Source of the DNA: Lingula anatina
Taxonomy: Eukaryota > Brachiopoda > Lingulata > Lingulida > Lingulidae
Reading direction: 5' to 3'
Assembly (NCBI RefSeq): GCF_001039355.2
Contig: NW_019775458.1
Coordinates: 454,835-479,337, forward strand
DNA length: 24,503 bases
The translations under genes and the position numbers were made by a program. A model generated the notes under the pieces. That model was not told the origin of the DNA. It searched no databases and worked only from the letters and a program-made list of their open reading frames with translations. This document shows positions 11,079 to 20,400 of this stretch, one piece after another (positions within the stretch are counted from its first letter, which is position 1; each line of letters begins with the position of its first letter).

Positions 11079-11735
11079 GCACATGTCGGATTTAGGTTAA
11101 TTTTGCTTTATTTTTTTACGAAAGAAGCAATAACGTTGACCAGATTACAACAAATGCGGATACCAGCAAATTCAGGTTTGGAATCAGTGCGAACGGGACC
11201 CAGGTGACATTCGCAGTGTGGTCACGAAACTTCATATTGCCAGTTAAAAACAGAAGTTCAGAACAGAAGCCTGAATCTTGATCGGATTACGTAGTTACAT
11301 AAGATACATAAGTAGCATTAAAACTGAGAATTCATCTCAGTATTTGGTACAACTTTTTTAGTCATTCAAAGTTTTTTTCTAACGTATTCTTCTCTTTTTG
11401 CTGTATTATTATTACTATTTATTTTATTTTACTTTTTGTAGTTGATGTAGTAATTGTTGCGAAAGGTGCACAAAAACCAGTGACAATGAAGAAGCGTGAT
11501 TGCATTTTTAAAACAGAAACACATTCTGAATAACGCTTTCATTACCTCTGAGGACATGCTCTTTATGTTTCTTTTATTTATTTATTTATATATTTATTTA
11601 TTTGTTTGTTTGTTTGTTTATTTATTTATTCATTGTTTTGGGTGATTTTAGAGGACGACAAATAGCTATGCATAAAGTGAAAATATCTTTGCTAGTTCAG
11701 TCAAATACATGTAATTCGCTTATCAATCTAACAGG
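11079..11735 (+). other. B-C spacer, first part
   Basis: This is the presumed 3' UTR of gene B followed by AT-rich DNA. A tetranucleotide TTTA/TTTG repeat runs from about 11572 to 11632, immediately before retrotransposon-derived sequence. No gene is seen. Confidence 0.6.
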
Positions 11736-11738
11736 AAT

Positions 11739-12140
11739 GTTGAAGATGCGATTAATCTGTGCCTACACACTGTACTACAACACTTAGATAACAAAAACTC
11801 GTATGCAAGGATTTTATTTATTGGCTTCAGTTCAGCTTTTAACACAATTGTGTCATAAAGACTATATTTGAAACTTTTAAACCATCTTAAGCTACCTGTT
11901 TTTATTTGTGACTGGATTTTAGACTTTCTCTTAGATAGAAGACAATCAGTTAAAGTCGACTCTTTTATCTCAAAAACAACAGTTTTAAATACTGGCGCAC
12001 CACAGGGGTGCGTCCTTTCACCCTGCCTTTACTCCCTTGATTGGACTAGTCTAAGCCACGGGACTTTTCTTATGAAATTTGCGGTTGATACTACGCTTGT
12101 GGGGCTAGTTACTGATAATGACGAGAGTCTTTTATTTTGA
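11739..12140 (+). pseudogene. Non-LTR retrotransposon reverse transcriptase fragment, inactive
   Basis: One frame encodes a reverse-transcriptase palm region. [11 protein letters not shown] (about 11817-11849) corresponds to the F-x-D-F-SSAFN block, with the catalytic Asp changed to Gly at 11823-11825. An in-frame TAA follows at 11856-11858. Further along are a WILDFLLDRRQSVKV block, NTGAPQGCVLSPCLY and KFAVDTTLVG, where the catalytic A-D-D motif has become A-V-D (Val at 12084-12086). The frame ends at 12138-12140. The motif style fits the Jockey/CR1/Rex group. It lacks endonuclease and 3' portions, so it is a truncated, mutated relic unrelated to the flanking GST genes. Confidence 0.85.
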
Positions 12141-12400
12141 TCTCAAAACCAATTTCTTAATTTATCTGTTGTATAACTTTTACTCTGTATATCATCAAAC
12201 TTGATTTCCGATTTTTATAATTGGCTAAATAAGCTCTTATCTTATATATGTTTAATTCTTATGTTGCAAAAAGGAAGAGAAATAGAAAAAATTGAAGTGA
12301 TCCAAGCATGAATCGTTTTTGTTGAAGTTACCTCAGGACAATTAAATGTTTAAAACATAAATTGACAGAAAAATGGTCTAAATAAACATCAAAATCGATA

Positions 12401-12598
12401 TTTGGTCTGAATTAGCAATTTCAGATCACAAATGATCTGGTCTGGCCTCAATTATTATACAAATTACATTAAAATTGACTGACTCTGCTTTTAAGATAAA
12501 AAATTCTTTGATTAGAAGTCAGTACGGTTATAGTCTTACTCATTGATAAGGACCATATAAGATCCTTTGTGATCTGAAATAGCTGATTCAGACCATTT
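12401..12598. mobile_element. MITE with about 35-bp TIRs and TA target duplication
   Basis: The left arm 12403-12437 (TGGTCTGAATTAGCAATTTC... ) is matched in inverse orientation by 12561-12595, with four or so mismatches. Both ends are flanked by TA (12399-12400 and 12599-12600), consistent with a Tc1/mariner-type target-site duplication. The 198-bp element has no coding capacity. A partial TGGTCTAAA motif lies just outside at 12374. Confidence 0.75.
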
Positions 12599-12741
12599 TA
12601 GGCGCACGCTTGGGTGCAGCCATAGAGCAGAGACCTGCATTGATGTTTACAAACGAGAGGTAATCATGTATATAACGGTTGCTGCAGAGGAATGATCCAG
12701 ATAACTTCGAATAGCACGAGACCAGACCAACGCTATGTTTT

Positions 12742-13055
12742 TCCAAAGAGTTGCACACTCAATCGAAATGGTTTTAAAATTCAGAGAAAATCTACAGAAA
12801 GAAATTCATGCATATAAGATAGGAAATCAAAAACAATTTAGTGCGAGACAATTACTCTAATGCATCGTTAATCACAGTTTATCATGACTTTTATCATACT
12901 GGTAAGTTACTGGCATGTGGCACGTCATTGGGTTAAAATGAGGGTACACTTTCCAGTGGCCGCTCACTCAGCGAGACGGGAGACGGGAGCACAGACCCCA
13001 CACTTTTACAAGGATCAATTCTCACTGAGACGGTACACCGACAGATTTCTCCATC
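12742..13055 (+). promoter_or_regulatory. Upstream region of gene C, homologous to that of gene D
   Basis: Sequence from about 12742 to the ATG aligns with 17031-17415 upstream of gene D. The best-conserved block contains CACGTCAT (12921-12928, CRE-like), TTAAAA (12933-12938, TATA-like) and GCTCACTCAGC (12962-12972). In the last, TCACTC fits an initiator about 33 bases from the TATA-like box, and the complement GCTGAGTGAGC resembles a Maf recognition element. The implied 5' UTR is about 90 nt. Function is inferred from conservation between paralogues. Confidence 0.45.
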
Positions 13056-13846
13056 ATGCCAGCTCTACTCGGATATTGGAACATAAGAAGGGTAGGTGTG
13101 TCTACAGACCGTCCTCGGATTTTGTGCATGTAGAAAAGTTTTTAGTAAAAAAATTGCGTGGGCAGCTCGGAATTTGACATCGACGTGGTAAAGCTGCAAT
13201 GATCTTTCACTCAATCGAAATTAATTTAATTTTCAGGGAGGTGGGGGGGGGGGGTAGACATTAGTGAAGGTTTCAAAGGTGAGGTCTCATCCATCTAAGA
13301 TAGGGATGAATTTTGCTGATGAAAATTGGAATTTATCCCGCTATAGGGGATGTGCATGCGTGCATTACTAGCTTAAGATTTGTCACAAGATATAATATAA
13401 TAATAAAGCGTTTATTTAAAGTCTAAATCCGTAAAATGTTCAGCAGACTTTACAACAAAATTTATAAAACATTTATAGTTAGCAATTAAACACACTGTAT
13501 GTGTGTGTGTTTTATTTCTACTTTTCAATGTATCTGCACATTATATATTTATCTATTGGTTTAATTGACTATTTATTTATAATTAATTTGTAAATTAATT
13601 TTTATCAATCAGTCAATTACAGTGGTTTATATTCAGTTTAAATCTTTTACACTTTTCACGTCTTCAGCTAGCTCAGCCCATCCGCCTTATGTTGGCCTAT
13701 GCTGGGGAAGAGGTGGAGGAGAGACGCTATCAGGTGGGACCAGGTAATAAACTTTTGAACAAGATTATTAGTAATGCTTCTTATTCAGAGGCCAGTTTAA
13801 AAGGTATAACGAGAAGCATAAAAGGCGACAGAAAAGAGATTAAGCA

Positions 13847-14142
13847 GCTGCCCCCCCTGGGATTTGAGGTGCAAAAAAAATAATCGCAATTTCTGACTTC
13901 TAATTGAGCAATAAATAACAGTTAAAATGCACCAGAATGCAGTATTATACATAGTTTTAAAAATTTTTCCACACCGTGGGAGGGGAACCTCCCACACCCT
14001 CCCCCCCTCGGGGGCTTCGCCCCCTCGTGTCCGCTTACTGCCCCCCCTAGCATTTTGCTCAGGCTAGGGCCCTGGTGTACCATAAAATCCTCTTCACATC
14101 ACTGTAGTACCGTCAAGCTTCGAAATTAAGACGATCTACTTT
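13847..14142. mobile_element. GC-rich insertion replacing gene C exon 3
   Basis: Up to about 13846, gene C intron 2 aligns with gene B intron 2 (shared TTGAACAAGATTATTAGTAA). Homology to gene B intron 3 resumes at about 14143. The intervening block is unrelated and starts at a poly-C tract. It includes a GGGAGG...CCTCCC hairpin (13978-13995) and a CGGGGGCTTCGCCCCC-type hairpin near 14009-14025, then CCCCCCCTAG and a TTGCTCAGGCTAGG stretch. These features look like a non-autonomous repeat, but no clean TIR or target duplication is seen. Confidence 0.55.
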
Positions 14143-14467
14143 CCTAGAGCAAGAGAATAGACTTAATAACACGTTAATGCTGAAATAATTACAGAGTTCG
14201 TAAATTTACAACTCGTGTCTTCTGCATTAAACAAGGTGATTGTCCTTATCAGAAGTATAGTAAATGATCTTACTATATTGCGAAAAAATACAGCAAATTA
14301 AAAATGATAATGATAATGACATATTTCAGTCATTATCATCAATCTTCGATGACATTTGTTTTTTTTTTTTCTTTTTTTAGATCCCGTACTATAAAGATGG
14401 CGACACCATCATCGTACAAAGTCGTGCCATTATGATGCATCTGGCCAGGAAACACAACTTATGTAAG

Positions 14468-14514
14468 ACACTCTCTCTCTCTCTCTCGCCAGTTTTTTTT
14501 TTTTTTTTTTTTTA
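14468..14514. repeat. CT microsatellite and poly-T in gene C intron 4
   Basis: (CT)n at about 14470-14487, followed by a poly-T run at about 14494-14513, right after the exon 4 donor. Confidence 0.9.
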
Positions 14515-15884
14515 AACCGCATTTATGCATATTTATTTCTTATAAAAAGCGTTTGACCTGCATAGGACTTTTTGCTTTAAATTTCAAATTTTCAAAATTT
14601 CCCGCTTGATCAACTTGGCATTCCCTGTCCAATTAAAATTATAAAAGAAAGTAACGGTGCATAAGGTGCCAGGTTGTCACTTATTTTATTTTATTATTAT
14701 TATTATTTTATTTTTTTTTACGAATGAGATTATGCCACGAAGGTTATTGATTCGTATTTTTCTCTGATAGGTGGCAGCACTGAGGCAGAAAGGATTAGAG
14801 CGGATGTGATAGCCTCACAATTCTATGACACATTCAAGAGTTTTACCCAAGTTTGTCTAGCGACATATGTTTACAAAATTGACTATGTAAGTTTGTGCTA
14901 GAAGAGCAGCGTATCACGCTATGCATTGAGTTCGACAATGAATTAAGTCATCCAGAGTTTAAATATTAATTTTCTGATCTTTATGCACATATTGCTGAAC
15001 AATGTCTTCTTTCGTCCAGCGATTAATAGAGTGAGTAAAATAAAAGAACGATTAACATAAAAATATTTTATTTGCGACCAGTTTCTGAGCACCCAAGAAC
15101 ATGCTGCAGTTCTTTTCAGAGTTAGAAAAAACTTGAAATAAAACTTACAGTATCTTATTTATGTTATCTTGTTACTTTAGAAAACGAAGAAAGAGGAATT
15201 TTTGAAGAGCCTGCCAGACACTTTGAAGTCCTATTCTGACTTTCTAGGAGACAACCCATGGGTTGGTGGCAACAATGTGTGTATATATAAAGTAGTATGT
15301 TGTATTATTTCATCAGTTATGTCAGTTAACCGAAGAGTGCTTTTTGTTACTGGTTGACTTTCGATAGCAAGGGTTTATGTGTTTTGCTGTTTTCGCGGGG
15401 AAATTACCAAATTAGAGTTCCAACTATGGAAAGCTTTTTCTTTACTTCTGTGAAATTCTGTATTTATTCCACCCTTCCCTACGATTGGCCATAACCCTAT
15501 ACCACGACCCTTTTATTCAGCAATCCTTCTTTTTCTTACAGATCACATATGCAGACTTCAACGTGTACGAGATGTTGGACTGGTTCAAAATGTTTTCTCC
15601 CGGATGTCTGGTCAAGTTCCCCAACCTCATTGCCTACTGCAAGAATTTTGAGGTAAATAAATTTATTTAATGTCCTTGTACATATCGTGTGATGTAGACT
15701 TCCGTTTCCAATATCTTCACAGCATCTCCTGTACATCGTTTGTTTTTCAGATGTATTTTATTATTCATACCGACGAAGTGTGAATTTGTTTGTGAATTCG
15801 TTATCTTAAAAGAGATAGTCAGTAATTACCTTTTTTTGTCTGGTGGATATCTGCTCTCTTGAAATATTCTCTAGTTATTACCAA

Positions 15885-16015
15885 CGTAGAGGAGGATTTG
15901 TTTTCATCTTCGTTTGCCTGTCAGTCTGTTTGTTTGTTTCGTTGTTTGTCAACTACAGCAGTTTATCAGTGCAGGGTCCTTGGGGTCGGTCTGCGCTCTC
16001 TGGGTGCTTTCCTAG
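15885..16015. mobile_element. Diverged copy of the CTCCGCCAAGG-type element in gene C intron 7
   Basis: The left arm (AACGTAGAGGAGGATTTGTT, then TTCATCTTCGTTTGCCTGTC) and the tgtttgtttgtttcgttgtt tract match the element at 911-1160. So does the right arm CCTTGGGGTCGGTCTGCGCTCTCTGGGTGCTTTCCTAG, with CCTTGG and GTCTGCGCTCTC preserved. The interior is shortened. Confidence 0.6.
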
Positions 16016-16459
16016 CTACTACTGATTTTAAGTTTTTTTTTCTCTCCCAGATTTCACACCGTTATAATTGAACTAAAAAAGAATTTAAGCTTTGACATTA
16101 TTTTAGGCTCTTCCAGCCATTAAAAAGTACATGGCATCCGCGCAGTTTTTGAAGACCCCAGTGTGGACTCCGTATGCCGACTGGAATGCATAGAGACCGC
16201 GTGACAGTCTTCCTTTCGTGACGCTTGGTGGTATTATATACAGTTTTGCTTTGTTTTGGAGATAGAAACATGAAACTTGGCCATATTGCTTGAAATGGAG
16301 ATACCAGCTTATCAGCACGCAAAGGACCCAGCTGACCTTTTCCCCAGTATGCTCGCTAAAAATATATTAACAAAATTAATGTGGTCAGTTTACTTGTACA
16401 TGTAGTTTGTTCATTTTCATACTGGAAGCCTTATTACTTTAAATACAATTGTACACAAG

Positions 16460-16729
16460 CAGTGGCGGAATAAGGGGGAGTTCAGGGGGGTCCTGCCCCC
16501 CCCCCCCTTTATAATACTGAGAAAAAGCCACACCAATGGTCCCTTCTTAAAATTAGAATTTTGACTAGCTGAATCATAGTTTTAAACCGTAGAAAGTACC
16601 AACGTTCGCCTTCTAAAATACAAACAAAGTTTCAGGCTCCGAACCCCACGTCGAGGGGGGGGGGGGTGAGGGTCGACTCCCTATCCGAGGACCCACCCCC
16701 CCTTTCAAATAATCCGTGATCCGCCCTTG
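16460..16729. mobile_element. MITE-like element with GGCGGAT-type imperfect TIRs
   Basis: The left end CAGTGGCGGAATAAGG resembles the reverse complement of the right end, CAAGGGCGGATCACGG. Subterminal G/C runs (GGGGGGTCC against GGACCCACCCCCC) extend the inverted arms. No clear target duplication is seen. It sits downstream of gene C, before the candidate AATAAA at 16800-16805. Confidence 0.6.
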
Positions 16730-17030
16730 CATAATTATCATTCAAATATTAAATGTTGAATTTTTCTATCAGTTGTTAAGACGCACAGAGCTCAATGGCA
16801 ATAAAAGTGCATGTTTACAATTTATTTGAACGGATATGCATCCTATTTCAATCCTTCAAATTGCTATAGATCAATGGTCGACTACGCTTGAGTTTGACGG
16901 AACTCTCCAAAAAGAGCGCCTAAAATCCCCGCAGTTAATTGTTCATGTTAATTAAGTCATCATTAACTTCTACACACTGGAAATAGAATCTGTCAATCTC
17001 TGAGTGATAAGGAGATTAGCACTATATATA
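16730..17030 (+). other. C-D spacer
   Basis: AT-rich DNA with a possible polyadenylation signal AATAAA at 16800-16805 for gene C and a TATATATA run at about 17023-17030. No gene or RNA is recognised. Homology with the upstream flank of gene C begins near 17031. Confidence 0.5.
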
Positions 17031-17270
17031 TCCAAAGAGCTGCACTCGATTGATATGATTTTAAAAACCAGACAAAGTCAATAGAAAGAAATTCAGGCAT
17101 AAATAATACACAAAAGAAGAATCTATTCGGTATACTCTGACATTGAGAGAAAATCGCTCTCGGTAGATCTATCGTGAAGAATTAATGGTTTTCCATTAGT
17201 AAGTTACTTTCTAAGAGTAAGAGCATTTAAGTTGTGCAAGAAAATTATCAAGTAGAGGGCCGCCTTTATT

Positions 17271-17345
17271 GACATGCGGCACGTCATAGGGCATAAAGGA
17301 GGACGCATTCCAGTGATAGCTCACTCAGCAAAACGGGGCCTCTGG
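17271..17345 (+). promoter_or_regulatory. Candidate proximal promoter of GST gene D
   Basis: GGCACGTCAT (17278-17287), CATAAA (17292-17297) and GCTCACTCAGCA (17329-17340) are kept in the same order as upstream of gene C, while the surrounding bases differ. TCACTC may be the initiator (A at 17333, implying an 83-nt 5' UTR). The complement TGCTGAGTGAGC is one base off the first ten bases of the Maf recognition element. Confidence 0.45.
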
Positions 17346-17415
17346 CACAGTCAGCATAGATCAACAAGGAGCGAGCTGCCACGCTGAGAAGGTTTACCGA
17401 CAGATTTTCTTCACC

Positions 17416-20400
17416 ATGCCAGCTGTACTCGGGTATTGGAACATACGAGGGGTAGGTTCGTTCAGAGACCGTCCTTGGTTTGTGTCCATGTAGAAAACTT
17501 GTAGTGGTTTTGCGGTCAGTTCGGGATTTAATATCGACAAGGCAAAGGTGCACAGATGAGGAGGGGGGGGTCTCATCCACCCAGCATTCTTAAAGTTGAA
17601 TTCTGCAAAACTAGGACTGGAAATTAATTACTTGAGCCCTGCTTGCGTGCACTACATGTTTATGATGTGACACGCATTGCAGCTGCATACTTATGATATC
17701 ATATATTAATTACCGCAGACAGTGATCCCGGGGCGTGGACAAATGAAGTCATGCACCATCGTGTGGGTTGTAAGTGTATATTTAACCTAATTACGTTTAC
17801 TCTTTAGAAGAAAGCACTACATATACATACAAGACCTACATAAACATGTATGTATGTATATTGAACACATATACCTTGTACCACGCTAACTGGGTCTACG
17901 GGGTCTCACCATATACATTGGAGAAATGTACGCAGCGAGATAGTATAAATAATCTGCATGGATAGGATGAAATTACAGTCTATTTGTGCATCGACCGGCG
18001 ATCGTGCCGATTGCATTGTTTGCGAGGTCAGTTTGACCAAGAACAATTCCTTGGTTCGATCACCTTCATTCACTGCTTAGCAAAATGATGCCATCGTATT
18101 ATGTAAGCATAGGCAGACCAGTATTGTCGTACATGTGGTGCTAGTAGCATGACTTGCAGAAATTACTTCAAACACCCAGACACAGTGTAATATGTGCAAA
18201 CAGACGGAGAGACATGATTATTTTTTAAGATAAAATATAAAATGATTCATAATATCAGTATATCTATTTATTCATAAACTGATTTGATATCTATTTGGTT
18301 TAAAATATAGATCAGGGCCCATCTTATTTCGTGTAGAGTGTAATTTATTGCCATCTTTCATTCATGCTTTCTAATTGTGCACAATCGTGCTCATTGACCC
18401 ATTTATCAGTTATTAATATCTTTTCATATATCCGTTTATTTTTATTTGTCTGTTAAAATGATTTTTTATCAATTAAAATTTCAAATAATAAGTCAATCAA
18501 TTACTAAATTGATTATTTATCTTGTTCGTATCTTCAGCTAGCTCAGCCCATCCGCCTTATGTTGGCCTATGCCGGGGAAGAGGTGGAGGAGAAACGCTAT
18601 CAGATGGGACCAGGTAATGTTTCAATGACTTTTAACTCAGAATATCAGTAAATCTAAAACGTAGGATTTAACGGGTCGGATATGCAGACCCACATCTTGC
18701 AGGACAGTTTGAGCGTTCTGCAATGGTGTATAATATGTTCCGGGTACATATTTGTTAAAATCACTGTAACATAATTTTTGTCAACCGTGTTATTTTAGCC
18801 CCAGAGTTCAACAAAGATGAATGGTTGACGGATAAGGCCAAGCTGGGAGTGCCATTTCCAAATGTGTGTATATATTTTGTATTGTTACCACATAATTATC
18901 ACGTATTGATTTAATGTTGTTGAGACACGAAATAAGGTACAACTTTCAAGTTAAAACCGGTGTAACAGGAATGGAAGTCAGCTAGGCACCGTAGTCCGCT
19001 TCCCATTACTTTGTACAGGTGACATTCGTCTTATATACTAACCCCAATACTTCAACTAACCCTAACCTGTACTAGTCATACGGGAGCCTGGACTTCCATT
19101 CCTGTTACGCCGGAAAAAGGGATAAATTTGCTAACAATTTCAAGGTGAAAATACAAAAAGGCTTAAAGAGCGTTTCTCTCATCAAACCAGAAGATTAAGA
19201 TATATTCTATGTTCCGGATAATTCAGGGGCGGATTTAGGCCGTCTTCTGGGTCTTCCGGAAGACGGTCAGATTTTAAAGTTTACATTGACGGGTATCTAA
19301 TGTTTTCTGTCGGAAGACGGTCAAAAATGGAGGATGGATTAACAAAGATAATTTAGAAGACTGTCAGAAAATATCTCTGGATCCGCCCCTGTAATTGCAC
19401 AATAAAAGAAAACGTGCAGCAAAATTATGGTGACATAGTTTAGTGATTAAAGACATCCCATGTCGTTTTTTTTTTTCAGATTCCTTACTACAAAGATGGC
19501 GACACCATCATCGTACAAAGTCGTGCCATTATGATGCATCTGGCCAGGAAACACAACTTATGTAAGGCCCTCTCTCTTTCTCTCTCTCTCTCTCTTTGTC
19601 TTTCTCTCTCTCATTCTGATATATGACAGGCACGTGATGAACCTCTACGTAAAATTTCGGTAGACATACACATTGTATAATAGCCAAGGTAGGCCTATAT
19701 CTGTCCCAAGATCGTTGAAAAAATAAGGATCCACATTTATAAGCTAATACGATGACACTTTGATGATGAACAACATTGTTGTCAAAAATTCTAGTAAACT
19801 TTCCTTTTGAGCTGTATAAAAACCTAAAACTCATTTGTATGCCTTCAAATGTTTGCTTCATATTTTTCTTCGATAGATGGTAGCACTGAAGCAGAGAGAA
19901 TCCGAGCAGACGTGTTGGCTTCACAGCTCGGAGATAACTTGATGGGCTTTGTCCGTGTTTGTCTGTCAACACGCATGTTTAAAGCTGACTTCGTAAGTAG
20001 ACTCGTGTGTGTCATTTCCAATGTAGAGAGACTGGGTGCTATTCTTCATTTCATTGTGAAATCGAAATCAGCATATTTTTTTCAGAAACAATGTACAAGT
20101 GGATCTGTACGTGTCATGGGCAAAGCACGTCTAACTTTTTTAATGTGAAATCGATATTTTTAATTTTTAATATTTATCGCCCCTTAAACGCACAGAAAAT
20201 GATTACACTGGGAAACAAGCCTGATTTATTTTAAACTGCTGACAATATGAGTTGGCCTATGCATGTGTAACCCAAAGGCCTTCAGTGTTGTCCTTTTCTC
20301 TGTAGTTTTTTCCTTTATTTTACAAAAAGTCATATTTTTCTTTCCTAATTTGATTTCAGAAAGCTAAGAAGGAAGAGTTTTTGAAGGGCCTGCCAGACAC

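Larger units (their letters stand above)
13056..16193 (+). pseudogene. GSTM-like: Glutathione S-transferase, class mu, gene C, lacking exon 3
   Basis: Seven of eight exons are intact: 13056-13091, 13668-13743, 14381-14462, 14771-14886, 15181-15276, 15542-15652 and 16107-16193 (TAG). Each has the same length and phase as in its paralogues, with no internal stops. Exon 3 (65 bp, residues 38-59) is absent between 13744 and 14380. It carries Trp46, Lys50 and Asn59 of the glutathione site. Its place is taken by a GC-rich insertion. Splicing exon 2 to exon 4 shifts the frame and reaches TAA within five codons. Residue 12, an otherwise invariant Gly at the exon 1 junction, is Arg (AGG at 13089-13091). 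Exon 6 uses the donor GTGTGT. The otherwise clean exons point to recent loss. Alternatives are an exonised replacement, read-through splicing with gene B, or a misassembly. Confidence 0.85.

Noticed and set aside
13689-13883. Read-through of gene C exon 2 into intron 2 as an alternative C-terminus
   Set aside because: The exon 2 donor GTAATA is kept as in gene B; the extension is intronic sequence shared with B with no protein-like features.
19060-19075. CTAACCCTAACC as a telomeric repeat
   Set aside because: Only two units inside a fold-back element; not a telomere or interstitial array.
19529-19972. 147-codon minus-strand open frame
   Set aside because: Antisense to GST gene D exons 4 and 5 and the CT tract; a shadow of real coding sequence.
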